Positions 18,589-31,885 are shown, counted from the stretch's first letter. The stretch: DNA of 64,000 nt from Hetaerina americana (GCA_022747635.1 JAKTNV010000649.1:23313-87312); one strand, 5' to 3'. The notes: generated from the letters alone by a model not told the origin. Translations and numbers: made by a program.

Positions 18589-18706
18589 GCCAACGGCCAT
18601 ACCACGCTGAATACACCGGTTCTCGTCCGATCACCGAAGTTAAGCAGCATCGGGCCCGGATAGTACTTGGATGGGTGACCGCCTGGGAACACCGGGTGCC
18701 GTTGGC
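18589..18706 (+). rRNA. 5S rRNA gene
   Basis: Leader L2, trailer Ta; GTCGCGCCGTTG marker upstream. Confidence 0.97.
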
Positions 18707-19093
18707 TTTCAATATTTTTTTTCCGAAACGAACGTATTTTGAGGCATTCTCTGATGTTTTTAATTTTTTTCAAATAATTTATTTTGCAATGCCAGACATT
18801 GCATGCGTGATTTTGAATTGGTATGTTCCCTTTTGACACCATTCCATTTCATCTAGATGCGACCAGCTCTCTTGGGGCAATGCATTGGTGCTGTAGTAAC
18901 CCGTATCTCTTCCACATTTATCCAAAGTTCGTTTTGAGATGGCAAATTACCTCCGTCTCCCGCCATCATATAGTATGGTCGTGGACGGCCCGATGTATGC
19001 AAGCCGTGGGCAAGAAAATAGACGTGTCGCGTCGTTGCAAGTGTTTGCGGGCTTGATATTGCTAAAATAGTTGACTCGAGAGTGGTGAAATCT

Positions 19094-19211
19094 GCCAACG
19101 GCCATACCACGCTGAATACACCGGTTCTCGTCCGATCACCGAAGGTAAGCAGCATCGGGCCCGGATAGTACTTGGATGGGTGACCGCCTGGGAACACCGG
19201 GTGCCGTTGGC
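19094..19211 (+). rRNA. 5S rRNA gene, box A variant
   Basis: Leader L2, short spacer, trailer Tb ending T5-A-TT. Position 52 is T to G (19145), as in the gene at 2295. Confidence 0.95.
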
Positions 19212-19600
19212 ATTAATATTTTTATTCCGAAACGAACGTATTTTGAGGCATTCTCTGATGTTTTTAATTTTTTTCAAATAATTTATTTTGCAATGCCAGA
19301 CATTGCATGCGTGATTTTGAATTGGTATGTTCCCTTTTGACACCATTCCATTTCATCTAGATGCGACCAGCTCTCTTGGGGCAATGCATTGGTGCTGTAG
19401 TAACCCGTATCTCTTCCACATTTATCCAAAGTTCGTTTTGAGATGGCAAATTACCTCCGTCTCCCGCCATCATATAGTATGGTCGTGGACGGCCCGATGT
19501 ATGCAAGCCGTGGGCAAGAAAATAGACGTCGTGTCGCGTCGTTGCAAGTGTTTGCGGGCTTGATATTGCTAAAATAGTTGACTCGAGAGTGGTGAAATCT

Positions 19601-19718
19601 GCCAACGGCCATACCACGCTGAATACACCGGTTCTCGTCCGATCACCGAAGTTAAGCAGCATCGGGCCCGGATAGTACTTGGATGGGTGACCGCCTGGGA
19701 ACACCGGGTGCCGTTGGC
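19601..19718 (+). rRNA. 5S rRNA gene
   Basis: Leader L2, trailer Ta. Confidence 0.97.
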
Positions 19719-20108
19719 TTTCAATATTTTTTTTCCGAAACGAACGTATTTTGAGGCATTCTCTGATGTTTTTAATTTTTTTCAAATAATTTATTTTGCA
19801 ATGCCAGACATTGCATGCGTGATTTTGAATTGGTATGTTCCCTTTTGACACCATTCCATTTCATCTAGATGCGACCAGCTCTCTTGGGGCAATGCATTGG
19901 TGCTGTAGTAACCCGTATCTCTTCCACATTTATCCAAAGTTCGTTTTGAGATGGCAAATTACCTCCGTCTCCCGCCATCATATAGTATGGTCGTGGACGG
20001 CCCGATGTATGCAAGCCGTGGGCAAGAAAATAGACGTCGTGTCGCGTCGTTGCAAGTGTTTGCGGGCTTGATATTGCTAAAATAGTTGACTCGAGAGTGG
20101 TGGAAATT

Positions 20109-20226
20109 GCCAACGGCCATACCACGCTGAATACACCGGTTCTCGTCCGATCACCGAAGTTAAGCAGCATCGGGCCCGGATAGTACTTGGATGGGTGACC
20201 GCCTGGGAACACCGGGTGCCGTTGGC
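20109..20226 (+). rRNA. 5S rRNA gene (empty-site counterpart of T1)
   Basis: Leader L1 with trailer Tb. It sits in the duplicated block at the place where T1 interrupts the other copy, so it shows the target before insertion. Confidence 0.97.
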
Positions 20227-20612
20227 ATTAATATTTTTTTTCCGAAACGAACGTATTTTGAGGCATTCTCTGATGTTTTTAATTTTTTTCAAATAATTTA
20301 TTTTGCAATGCCAGACATTGCATGCGTGATTTTGAATTGGTATGTTCCCTTTTGACACCATTCCATTTCATCTAGATGCGACCAGCTCTCTTGGGGCAAT
20401 GCATTGGTGCTGTAGTAACCCGTATCTCTTCCACATTTATCCAAAGTTCGTTTTGAGATGGCAAATTACCTCCGTCTCCCGCCATCATATAGTATGGTCG
20501 TGGACGGCCCGATGTATGCAAGCCGTGGTCAAGAAAATAGACGTGTCGCGTCGTTGCAAGTGTTTGCGGGCTTGATATTGCTAAAATAGTTGACTCGAGA
20601 GTGGTGAAATCT

Positions 20613-20730
20613 GCCAACGGCCATACCACGCTGAATACACCGGTTCTCGTCCGATCACCGAAGTTAAGCAGCATCGGGCCCGGATAGTACTTGGATGGGT
20701 GACCGCCTGGGAACACCGGGTGCCGTTGGC
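20613..20730 (+). rRNA. 5S rRNA gene
   Basis: Leader L2, short spacer with GTGGTCAAG, trailer Ta. Confidence 0.97.
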
Positions 20731-21120
20731 TTTCAATATTTTTTTTCCGAAACGAACGTATTTTGAGGCATTCTCTGATGTTTTTAATTTTTTTCAAATA
20801 ATTTATTTTGCAATGCCAGACATTGCATGCGTGATTTTGAATTGGTATGTTCCCTTTTGACACCATTCCATTTCATCTAGATGCGACCAGCTCTCTTGGG
20901 GCAATGCATTGGTGCTGTAGTAACCCGTATCTCTTCCACATTTATCCAAAGTTCGTTTTGAGATGGCAAATTACCTCCGTCTCCCGCCATCATATAGTAT
21001 GGTCGTGGACGGCCCGATGTATGCAAGCCGTGGGCAAGAAAATAGACGTCGTGTCGCGTCGTTGCAAGTGTTTGCGGGCTTGATATTGCTAAAATAGTTG
21101 ACTCGAGAGTGGTGGGAATT

Positions 21121-21238
21121 GCCAACGGCCATACCACGCTGAATACACCGGTTCTCGTCCGATCACCGAAGTTAAGCAGCATCGGGCCCGGATAGTACTT
21201 GGATGGGTGACCGCCTGGGAACACCGGGTGCCGTTGGC
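21121..21238 (+). rRNA. 5S rRNA gene
   Basis: Leader L1g, trailer Ta. Confidence 0.97.
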
Positions 21239-21628
21239 TTTCAATATTTTTTTTCCGAAACGAACGTATTTTGAGGCATTCTCTGATGTTTTTAATTTTT
21301 TTCAAATAATTTATTTTGCAATGCCAGACATTGCATGCGTGATTTTGAATTGGTATGTTCCCTTTTGACACCATTCCATTTCATCTAGATGCGACCAGCT
21401 CTCTTGGGGCAATGCATTGGTGCTGTAGTAACCCGTATCTCTTCCACATTTATCCAAAGTTCGTTTTGAGATGGCAAATTACCTCCGTCTCCCGCCATCA
21501 TATAGTATGGTCGTGGACGGCCCGATGTATGCAAGCCGTGGGCAAGAAAATAGACGTCGTGTCGCGTCGTTGCAAGTGTTTGCGGGCTTGATATTGCTAA
21601 AATAGTTGACTCGAGAGTGGTGAAATCT

Positions 21629-21746
21629 GCCAACGGCCATACCACGCTGAATACACCGGTTCTCGTCCGATCACCGAAGTTAAGCAGCATCGGGCCCGGA
21701 TAGTACTTGGATGGGTGACCGCCTGGGAACACCGGGTGCCGTTGGC
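21629..21746 (+). rRNA. 5S rRNA gene
   Basis: Leader L2, trailer Ta. Confidence 0.97.
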
Positions 21747-22136
21747 TTTCAATATTTTTTTTCCGAAACGAACGTATTTTGAGGCATTCTCTGATGTTTT
21801 TAATTTTTTTCAAATAATTTATTTTGCAATGCCAGACATTGCATGCGTGATTTTGAATTGGTATGTTCCCTTTTGACACCATTCCATTTCATCTAGATGC
21901 GACCAGCTCTCTTGGGGCAATGCATTGGTGCTGTAGTAACCCGTATCTCTTCCACATTTATCCAAAGTTCGTTTTGAGATGGCAAATTACCTCCGTCTCC
22001 CGCCATCATATAGTATGGTCGTGGACGGCCCGATGTATGCAAGCCGTGGGCAAGAAAATAGACGTCGTGTCGCGTCGTTGCAAGTGTTTGCGGGCTTGAT
22101 ATTGCTAAAATAGTTGACTCGAGAGTGGTGGGAATT

Positions 22137-22254
22137 GCCAACGGCCATACCACGCTGAATACACCGGTTCTCGTCCGATCACCGAAGTTAAGCAGCATCG
22201 GGCCCGGATAGTACTTGGATGGGTGACCGCCTGGGAACACCGGGTGCCGTTGGC
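22137..22254 (+). rRNA. 5S rRNA gene
   Basis: Leader L1g, trailer Ta. Confidence 0.97.
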
Positions 22255-22644
22255 TTTCAATATTTTTTTTCCGAAACGAACGTATTTTGAGGCATTCTCT
22301 GATGTTTTTAATTTTTTTCAAATAATTTATTTTGCAATGCCAGACATTGCATGCGTGATTTTGAATTGGTATGTTCCCTTTTGACACCATTCCATTTCAT
22401 CTAGATGCGACCAGCTCTCTTGGGGCAATGCATTGGTGCTGTAGTAACCCGTATCTCTTCCACATTTATCCAAAGTTCGTTTTGAGATGGCAAATTACCT
22501 CCGTCTCCCGCCATCATATAGTATGGTCGTGGACGGCCCGATGTATGCAAGCCGTGGGCAAGAAAATAGACGTCGTGTCGCGTCGTTGCAAGTGTTTGCG
22601 GGCTTGATATTGCTAAAATAGTTGACTCGAGAGTGGTGGGAATT

Positions 22645-22762
22645 GCCAACGGCCATACCACGCTGAATACACCGGTTCTCGTCCGATCACCGAAGTTAAG
22701 CAGCATCGGGCCCGGATAGTACTTGGATGGGTGACCGCCTGGGAACACCGGGTGCCGTTGGC
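22645..22762 (+). rRNA. 5S rRNA gene
   Basis: Mosaic: leader L1g with trailer Tb. Confidence 0.97.
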
Positions 22763-23151
22763 ATTAATATTTTTTTTCCGAAACGAACGTATTTTGAGGC
22801 ATTCTCTGATGTTTTTAATTTTTTTCAAATAATTTATTTTGCAATGCCAGACATTGCATGCGTGATTTTGAATTGGTATGTTCCCTTTTGACACCATTCC
22901 ATTTCATCTAGATGCGACCAGCTCTCTTGGGGCAATGCATTGGTGCTGTAGTAACCCGTATCTCTTCCACATTTATCCAAAGTTCGTTTTGAGATGGCAA
23001 ATTACCTCCGTCTCCCGCCATCATATAGTATGGTCGTGGACGGCCCGATGTATGCAAGCCGTGGGCAAGAAAATAGACGTCGTGTCGCGTCGTTGCAAGT
23101 GTTTGCGGGCTTGATATTGCTAAAATAGTTGACTCGAGAGTGGTGGGAATT

Positions 23152-23269
23152 GCCAACGGCCATACCACGCTGAATACACCGGTTCTCGTCCGATCACCGA
23201 AGTTAAGCAGCATCGGGCCCGGATAGTACTTGGATGGGTGACCGCCTGGGAACACCGGGTGCCGTTGGC
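23152..23269 (+). rRNA. 5S rRNA gene
   Basis: Leader L1g, trailer Ta; the following spacer has CCGATACG and CTGCTG markers. Confidence 0.97.
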
Positions 23270-23656
23270 TTTCAATATTTTTTTTCCGATACGAACGTAT
23301 TTTGAGGCATTCTCTGCTGTTTTTAATTTTTTTCAAATAATTTATTTTGCAATGCCAGACATTGCATGCGTGATTTTGAATTGGTATGTTCCCTTTTGAC
23401 ACCATTCCATTTCATCTAGATGCGACCAGCTCTCTTGGGGCAATGCATTGGTGCTGTAGTAACCCGTATCTCTTCCACATTTATCCAAAGTTCGTTTTGA
23501 GATGGCAAATTACCTCCGTCTCCCGCCATCATATAGTATGGTCGTGGACGGCCCGATGTATGCAAGCCGTGGGCAAGAAAATAGACGTGTCGCGTCGTTG
23601 CAAGTGTTTGCGGGCTTGATATTGCTAAAATAGTTGACTCGAGAGTGGTGAAATCT

Positions 23657-23774
23657 GCCAACGGCCATACCACGCTGAATACACCGGTTCTCGTCCGATC
23701 ACCGAAGTTAAGCAGCATCGGGCCCGGATAGTACTTGGATGGGTGACCGCCTGGGAACACCGGGTGCCGTTGGC
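23657..23774 (+). rRNA. 5S rRNA gene
   Basis: Leader L2, short spacer, trailer Ta; CTGCTG marker after it. Confidence 0.97.
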
Positions 23775-24164
23775 TTTCAATATTTTTTTTCCGAAACGAA
23801 CGTATTTTGAGGCATTCTCTGCTGTTTTTAATTTTTTTCAAATAATTTATTTTGCAATGCCAGACATTGCATGCGTGATTTTGAATTGGTATGTTCCCTT
23901 TTGACACCATTCCATTTCATCTAGATGCGACCAGCTCTCTTGGGGCAATGCATTGGTGCTGTAGTAACCCGTATCTCTTCCACATTTATCCAAAGTTCGT
24001 TTTGAGATGGCAAATTACCTCCGTCTCCCGCCATCATATAGTATGGTCGTGGACGGCCCGATGTATGCAAGCCGTGGGCAAGAAAATAGACGTCGTGTCG
24101 CGTCGTTGCAAGTGTTTGCGGGCTTGATATTGCTAAAATAGTTGACTCGAGAGTGGTGGAAATT

Positions 24165-24282
24165 GCCAACGGCCATACCACGCTGAATACACCGGTTCTC
24201 GTCCGATCACCGAAGTTAAGCAGCATCGGGCCCGGATAGTACTTGGATGGGTGACCGCCTGGGAACACCGGGTGCCGTTGGC
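24165..24282 (+). rRNA. 5S rRNA gene
   Basis: Leader L1, trailer Ta; CTGCTG marker after it. Confidence 0.97.
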
Positions 24283-24672
24283 TTTCAATATTTTTTTTCC
24301 GAAACGAACGTATTTTGAGGCATTCTCTGCTGTTTTTAATTTTTTTCAAATAATTTATTTTGCAATGCCAGACATTGCATGCGTGATTTTGAATTGGTAT
24401 GTTCCCTTTTGACACCATTCCATTTCATCTAGATGCGACCAGCTCTCTTGGGGCAATGCATTGGTGCTGTAGTAACCCGTATCTCTTCCACATTTATCCA
24501 AAGTTCGTTTTGAGATGGCAAATTACCTCCGTCTCCCGCCATCATATAGTATGGTCGTGGACGGCCCGATGTATGCAAGCCGTGGGCAAGAAAATAGACG
24601 TCGTGTCGCGTCGTTGCAAGTGTTTGCGGGCTTGATATTGCTAAAATAGTTGACTCGAGAGTGGTGGAAATT

Positions 24673-24790
24673 GCCAACGGCCATACCACGCTGAATACAC
24701 CGGTTCTCGTCCGATCACCGAAGTTAAGCAGCATCGGGCCCGGATAGTACTTGGATGGGTGACCGCCTGGGAACACCGGGTGCCGTTGGC
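24673..24790 (+). rRNA. 5S rRNA gene
   Basis: Leader L1, trailer Ta. Confidence 0.97.
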
Positions 24791-25180
24791 TTTCAATATT
24801 TTTTTTCCGAAACGAACGTATTTTGAGGCATTCTCTGATGTTTTTAATTTTTTTCAAATAATTTATTTTGCAATGCCAGACATTGCATGCGTGATTTTGA
24901 ATTGGTATGTTCCCTTTTGACACCATTCCATTTCATCTAGATGCGACCAGCTCTCTTGGGGCAATGCATTGGTGCTGTAGTAACCCGTATCTCTTCCACA
25001 TTTATCCAAAGTTCGTTTTGAGATGGCAAATTACCTCCGTCTCCCGCCATCATATAGTATGGTCGTGGACGGCCCGATGTATGCAAGCCGTGGGCAAGAA
25101 AATAGACGTCGTGTCGCGTCGTTGCAAGTGTTTGCGGGCTTGATATTGCTAAAATAGTTGACTCGAGAGTGGTGAAATCT

Positions 25181-25298
25181 GCCAACGGCCATACCACGCT
25201 GAATACACCGGTTCTCGTCCGATCACCGAAGTTAAGCAGCATCGGGCCCGGATAGTACTTGGATGGGTGACCGCCTGGGAACACCGGGTGCCGTTGGC
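25181..25298 (+). rRNA. 5S rRNA gene
   Basis: Leader L2 without the 3-bp loss, trailer Tb. Confidence 0.97.
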
Positions 25299-25687
25299 AT
25301 TAATATTTTTTTTCCGAAACGAACGTATTTTGAGGCATTCTCTGATGTTTTTAATTTTTTTCAAATAATTTATTTTGCAATGCCAGACATTGCATGCGTG
25401 ATTTTGAATTGGTATGTTCCCTTTTGACACCATTCCATTTCATCTAGATGCGACCAGCTCTCTTGGGGCAATGCATTGGTGCTGTAGTAACCCGTATCTC
25501 TTCCACATTTATCCAAAGTTCCTTTTGAGATGGCAAATTACCTCCGTCTCCCGCCATCATATAGTATGGTCGTGGACGGCCCGATGTATGCAAGCCGTGG
25601 GCAAGAAAATAGACGTCGTGTCGCGTCGTTGCAAGTGTTTGCGGGCTTGATATTGCTAAAATAGTTGACTCGAGAGTGGTGGGAATT

Positions 25688-25805
25688 GCCAACGGCCATA
25701 CCACGCTGAATACACCGGTTCTCGTCCGATCACCGAAGTTAAGCAGCATCGGGCCCGGATAGTACTTGGATGGGTGACCGCCTGGGAACACCGGGTGCCG
25801 TTGGC
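25688..25805 (+). rRNA. 5S rRNA gene
   Basis: Leader L1g, trailer Ta; TTCCTTTTGAG upstream, CCGATACG and CTGCTG after it. Confidence 0.97.
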
Positions 25806-26192
25806 TTTCAATATTTTTTTTCCGATACGAACGTATTTTGAGGCATTCTCTGCTGTTTTTAATTTTTTTCAAATAATTTATTTTGCAATGCCAGACATTG
25901 CATGCGTGATTTTGAATTGGTATGTTCCCTTTTGACACCATTCCATTTCATCTAGATGCGACCAGCTCTCTTGGGGCAATGCATTGGTGCTGTAGTAACC
26001 CGTATCTCTTCCACATTTATCCAAAGTTCGTTTTGAGATGGCAAATTACCTCCGTCTCCCGCCATCATATAGTATGGTCGTGGACGGCCCGATGTATGCA
26101 AGCCGTGGGCAAGAAAATAGACGTGTCGCGTCGTTGCAAGTGTTTGCGGGCTTGATATTGCTAAAATAGTTGACTCGAGAGTGGTGAAATCT

Positions 26193-26310
26193 GCCAACGG
26201 CCATACCACGCTGAATACACCGGTTCTCGTCCGATCACCGAAGTTAAGCAGCATCGGGCCCGGATAGTACTTGGATGGGTGACCGCCTGGGAACACCGGG
26301 TGCCGTTGGC
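26193..26310 (+). rRNA. 5S rRNA gene
   Basis: Leader L2, short spacer, trailer Ta; CTGCTG after it. Confidence 0.97.
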
Positions 26311-26697
26311 TTTCAATATTTTTTTTCCGAAACGAACGTATTTTGAGGCATTCTCTGCTGTTTTTAATTTTTTTCAAATAATTTATTTTGCAATGCCAGA
26401 CATTGCATGCGTGATTTTGAATTGGTATGTTCCCTTTTGACACCATTCCATTTCATCTAGATGCGACCAGCTCTCTTGGGGCAATGCATTGGTGCTGTAG
26501 TAACCCGTATCTCTTCCACATTTATCCAAAGTTCGTTTTGAGATGGCAAATTACCTCCGTCTCCCGCCATCATATAGTATGGTCGTGGACGGCCCGATGT
26601 ATGCAAGCCGTGGGCAAGAAAATAGACGTGTCGCGTCGTTGCAAGTGTTTGCGGGCTTGATATTTCTAAAATAGTTGACTCGAGAGTGGTGAAATCT

Positions 26698-26815
26698 GCC
26701 AACGGCCATACCACGCTGAATACACCGTTTCTCGTCCGATCACCGAAGTTAAGCAGCATCGGGCCCGGATAGTACTTGGATGGGTGACCGCCTGGGAACA
26801 CCGGGTGCCGTTGGC
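26698..26815 (+). rRNA. 5S rRNA gene (empty-site counterpart of T2)
   Basis: Leader L2, short spacer (TATTTCTAAAATAG), trailer Tb. Position 31 is G to T (26728). The following spacer has TATGATCCC, a marker I found elsewhere only after T2 at 42316. Confidence 0.96.
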
Positions 26816-27204
26816 ATTAATATTTTTTTTCCGAAACGAACGTATTTTGAGGCATTCTCTGCTTTTTTTAATTTTTTTCAAATAATTTATTTTGCAATGC
26901 CAGACATTGCATGCGTGATTTTGAATTGGTATGATCCCTTTTGACACCATTCCATTTCATCTAGATGCGACCAGCTCTCTTGGGGCAATGCATTGGTGCT
27001 GTAGTAACCCGTATCTCTTCCACATTTATCCAAAGTTCGTTTTGAGATGGCAAATTACCTCCGTCTCCCGCCATCATATAGTATGGTCGTGGACGGCCCG
27101 ATGTATGCAAGCCGTGGGCAAGAAAATAGACGTCGTGTCGCGTCGTTGCAAGTGTTTGCGGGCTTGATATTGCTAAAATAGTTGACTCGAGAGTGGTGAA
27201 ATCT

Positions 27205-27322
27205 GCCAACGGCCATACCACGCTGAATACACCGGTTCTCGTCCGATCACCGAAGTTAAGCAGCATCGGGCCCGGATAGTACTTGGATGGGTGACCGCCT
27301 GGGAACACCGGGTGCCGTTGGC
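27205..27322 (+). rRNA. 5S rRNA gene
   Basis: Leader L2, trailer Ta. Confidence 0.97.
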
Positions 27323-27712
27323 TTTCAATATTTTTTTTCCGAAACGAACGTATTTTGAGGCATTCTCTGATGTTTTTAATTTTTTTCAAATAATTTATTT
27401 TGCAATGCCAGACATTGCATGCGTGATTTTGAATTGGTATGTTCCCTTTTGACACCATTCCATTTCATCTAGATGCGACCAGCTCTCTTGGGGCAATGCA
27501 TTGGTGCTGTAGTAACCCGTATCTCTTCCACATTTATCCAAAGTTCGTTTTGAGATGGCAAATTACCTCCGTCTCCCGCCATCATATAGTATGGTCGTGG
27601 ACGGCCCGATGTATGCAAGCCGTGGGCAAGAAAATAGACGTCGTGTCGCGTCGTTGCAAGTGTTTGCGGGCTTGATATTGCTAAAATAGTTGACTCGAGA
27701 GTGGTGAAATCT

Positions 27713-27830
27713 GCCAACGGCCATACCACGCTGAATACACCGGTTCTCGTCCGATCACCGAAGTTAAGCAGTATCGGGCCCGGATAGTACTTGGATGGGT
27801 GACCGCCTGGGAACACCGGGTGCCGTTGGC
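27713..27830 (+). rRNA. 5S rRNA gene, box A variant
   Basis: Leader L2, trailer Tb. Position 60 is C to T (27772), inside box A. Confidence 0.95.
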
Positions 27831-28219
27831 ATTAATATTTTTTTTCCGAAACGAACGTATTTTGAGGCATTCTCTGATGTTTTTAATTTTTTTCAAATAA
27901 TTTATTTTGCAATGCCAGACATTGCATGCGTGATTTTGAATTGGTATGTTCCCTTTTGACACCATTCCATTTCATCTAGATGCGACCAGCTCTCTTGGGG
28001 CAATGCATTGGTGCTGTAGTAACCCGTATCTCTTCCACATTTATCCAAAGTTCGTTTTGAGATGGCAAATTACCTCCGTCTCCCGCCATCATATAGTATG
28101 GTCGTGGACGGCCCGATGTATGCAAGCCGTGGGCAAGAAAATAGACGTCGTGTCGCGTCGTTGCAAGTGTTTGCGGGCTTGATATTGCTAAAATAGTTGA
28201 CTCGAGAGTGGTGGGAATT

Positions 28220-28337
28220 GCCAACGGCCATACCACGCTGAATACACCGGTTCTCGTCCGATCACCGAAGTTAAGCAGCATCGGGCCCGGATAGTACTTG
28301 GATGGGTGACCGCCTGGGAACACCGGGTGCCGTTGGC
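28220..28337 (+). rRNA. 5S rRNA gene
   Basis: Leader L1g, trailer Ta. Confidence 0.97.
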
Positions 28338-28727
28338 TTTCAATATTTTTTTTCCGAAACGAACGTATTTTGAGGCATTCTCTGATGTTTTTAATTTTTT
28401 TCAAATAATTTATTTTGCAATGCCAGACATTGCATGCGTGATTTTGAATTGGTATGTTCCCTTTTGACACCATTCCATTTCATCTAGATGCGACCAGCTC
28501 TCTTGGGGCAATGCATTGGTGCTGTAGTAACCCGTATCTCTTCCACATTTATCCAAAGTTCGTTTTGAGATGGCAAATTACCTCCGTCTCCCGCCATCAT
28601 ATAGTATGGTCGTGGACGGCCCGATGTATGCAAGCCGTGGGCAAGAAAATAGACGTCGTGTCGCGTCGTTGCAAGTGTTTGCGGGCTTGATATTGCTAAA
28701 ATAGTTGACTCGAGAGTGGTGGAAATT

Positions 28728-28845
28728 GCCAACGGCCATACCACGCTGAATACACCGGTTCTCGTCCGATCACCGAAGTTAAGCAGCATCGGGCCCGGAT
28801 AGTACTTGGATGGGTGACCGCCTGGGAACACCGGGTGCCGTTGGC
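28728..28845 (+). rRNA. 5S rRNA gene
   Basis: Leader L1, trailer Ta. Confidence 0.97.
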
Positions 28846-29235
28846 TTTCAATATTTTTTTTCCGAAACGAACGTATTTTGAGGCATTCTCTGATGTTTTT
28901 AATTTTTTTCAAATAATTTATTTTGCAATGCCAGACATTGCATGCGTGATTTTGAATTGGTATGTTCCCTTTTGACACCATTCCATTTCATCTAGATGCG
29001 ACCAGCTCTCTTGGGGCAATGCATTGGTGCTGTAGTAACCCGTATCTCTTCCACATTTATCCAAAGTTCGTTTTGAGATGGCAAATTACCTCCGTCTCCC
29101 GCCATCATATAGTATGGTCGTGGACGGCCCGATGTATGCAAGCCGTGGGCAAGAAAATAGACGTCGTGTCGCGTCGTTGCAAGTGTTTGCGGGCTTGATA
29201 TTGCTAAAATAGTTGACTCGAGAGTGGTGAAATCT

Positions 29236-29353
29236 GCCAACGGCCATACCACGCTGAATACACCGGTTCTCGTCCGATCACCGAAGTTAAGCAGCATCGG
29301 GCCCGGATAGTACTTGGATGGGTGACCGCCTGGGAACACCGGGTGCCGTTGGC
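29236..29353 (+). rRNA. 5S rRNA gene
   Basis: Leader L2, trailer Tb. Confidence 0.97.
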
Positions 29354-29739
29354 ATTAATATTTTTTTTCCGAAACGAACGTATTTTGAGGCATTCTCTGA
29401 TGTTTTTAATTTTTTTCAAATAATTTATTTTGCAATGCCAGACATTGCATGCGTGATTTTGAATTGGTATGTTCCCTTTTGACACCATTCCATTTCATCT
29501 AGATGCGACCAGCTCTCTTGGGGCAATGCATTGGTGCTGTAGTAACCCGTATCTCTTCCACATTTATCCAAAGTTCGTTTTGAGATGGCAAATTACCTCC
29601 GTCTCCCGCCATCATATAGTATGGTCGTGGACGGCCCGATGTATGCAAGCCGTGGGCAAGAAAATAGACGTGTCGCGTCGTTGCAAGTGTTTGCGGGCTT
29701 GATATTGCTAAAATAGTTGACTCGAGAGTGGTGAAATCT

Positions 29740-29857
29740 GCCAACGGCCATACCACGCTGAATACACCGTTTCTCGTCCGATCACCGAAGTTAAGCAGCA
29801 TCGGGCCCGGATAGTACTTGGATGGGTGACCGCCTGGGAACACCGGGTGCCGTTGGC
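29740..29857 (+). rRNA. 5S rRNA gene
   Basis: Leader L2, short spacer, trailer Tb. Position 31 is G to T (29770). The following spacer has CTGCTTTTTTT and CAAATTATTT markers. Confidence 0.96.
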
Positions 29858-30246
29858 ATTAATATTTTTTTTCCGAAACGAACGTATTTTGAGGCATTCT
29901 CTGCTTTTTTTAATTTTTTTCAAATTATTTATTTTGCAATGCCAGACATTGCATGCGTGATTTTGAATTGGTATGTTCCCTTTTGACACCATTCCATTTC
30001 ATCTAGATGCGACCAGCTCTCTTGGGGCAATGCATTGGTGCTGTAGTAACCCGTATCTCTTCCACATTTATCCAAAGTTCGTTTTGAGATGGCAAATTAC
30101 CTCCGTCTCCCGCCATCATATAGTATGGTCGTGGACGGCCCGATGTATGCAAGCCGTGGGCAAGAAAATAGACGTCGTGTCGCGTCGTTGCAAGTGTTTG
30201 CGGGCTTGATATTGCTAAAATAGTTGACTCGAGAGTGGTGAAATCT

Positions 30247-30364
30247 GCCAACGGCCATACCACGCTGAATACACCGGTTCTCGTCCGATCACCGAAGTTA
30301 AACAGCATCGGGCCCGGATAGTACTTGGATGGGTGACCGCCTGGGAACACCGGGTGCCGTTGGC
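30247..30364 (+). rRNA. 5S rRNA gene, box A variant
   Basis: Leader L2, trailer Ta. Position 56 is G to A (30302), inside box A. Confidence 0.95.
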
Positions 30365-30754
30365 TTTCAATATTTTTTTTCCGAAACGAACGTATTTTGA
30401 GGCATTCTCTGATGTTTTTAATTTTTTTCAAATAATTTATTTTGCAATGCCAGACATTGCATGCGTGATTTTGAATTGGTATGTTCCCTTTTGACACCAT
30501 TCCATTTCATCTAGATGCGACCAGCTCTCTTGGGGCAATGCATTGGTGCTGTAGTAACCCGTATCTCTTCCACATTTATCCAAAGTTCGTTTTGAGATGG
30601 CAAATTACCTCCGTCTCCCGCCATCATATAGTATGGTCGTGGACGGCCCGATGTATGCAAGCCGTGGGCAAGAAAATAGACGTCGTGTCGCGTCGTTGCA
30701 AGTGTTTGCGGGCTTGATATTGCTAAAATAGTTGACTCGAGAGTGGTGGAAATT

Positions 30755-30872
30755 GCCAACGGCCATACCACGCTGAATACACCGGTTCTCGTCCGATCAC
30801 CGAAGTTAAGCAGCATCGGGCCCGGATAGTACTTGGATGGGTGACCGCCTGGGAACACCGGGTGCCGTTGGC
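30755..30872 (+). rRNA. 5S rRNA gene
   Basis: Leader L1, trailer Ta. Confidence 0.97.
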
Positions 30873-31262
30873 TTTCAATATTTTTTTTCCGAAACGAACG
30901 TATTTTGAGGCATTCTCTGATGTTTTTAATTTTTTTCAAATAATTTATTTTGCAATGCCAGACATTGCATGCGTGATTTTGAATTGGTATGTTCCCTTTT
31001 GACACCATTCCATTTCATCTAGATGCGACCAGCTCTCTTGGGGCAATGCATTGGTGCTGTAGTAACCCGTATCTCTTCCACATTTATCCAAAGTTCGTTT
31101 TGAGATGGCAAATTACCTCCGTCTCCCGCCATCATATAGTATGGTCGTGGACGGCCCGATGTATGCAAGCCGTGGGCAAGAAAATAGACGTCGTGTCGCG
31201 TCGTTGCAAGTGTTTGCGGGCTTGATATTGCTAAAATAATTGACTCGAGAGTGGTGAAATCT

Positions 31263-31380
31263 GCCAACGGCCATACCACGCTGAATACACCGGTTCTCGT
31301 CCGATCACCGAAGTTAAGCAGCATCGGGCCCGGATAGTACTTGGATGGGTGACCGCCTGGGAACACCGGGTGCCGTTGGC
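31263..31380 (+). rRNA. 5S rRNA gene
   Basis: Leader L2, trailer Ta. The TATA-like box is altered to TAAAATAA; CCGATACG follows the gene. Confidence 0.96.
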
Positions 31381-31767
31381 TTTCAATATTTTTTTTCCGA
31401 TACGAACGTATTTTGAGGCATTCTCTGCTGTTTTTAATTTTTTTCAAATAATTTATTTTGCAATGCCAGACATTGCATGCGTGATTTTGAATTGGTATGT
31501 TCCCTTTTGACACCATTCCATTTCATCTAGATGCGACCAGCTCTCTTGGGGCAATGCATTGGTGCTGTAGTAACCCGTATCTCTTCCACATTTATCCAAA
31601 GTTCGTTTTGAGATGGCAAATTACCTCCGTCTCCCGCCATCATATAGTATGGTCGTGGACGGCCCGATGTATGCAAGCCGTGGGCAAGAAAATAGACGTG
31701 TCGCGTCGTTGCAAGTGTTTGCGGGCTTGATATTGCTAAAATAGTTGACTCGAGAGTGGTGAAATCT

Positions 31768-31885
31768 GCCAACGGCCATACCACGCTGAATACACCGGTT
31801 CTCGTCCGATCACCGAAGTTAAGCAGCATCGGGCCCGGATAGTACTTGGATGGGTGACCGCCTGGGAACACCGGGTGCCGTTGGC
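31768..31885 (+). rRNA. 5S rRNA gene
   Basis: Leader L2, short spacer, trailer Ta. Confidence 0.97.
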
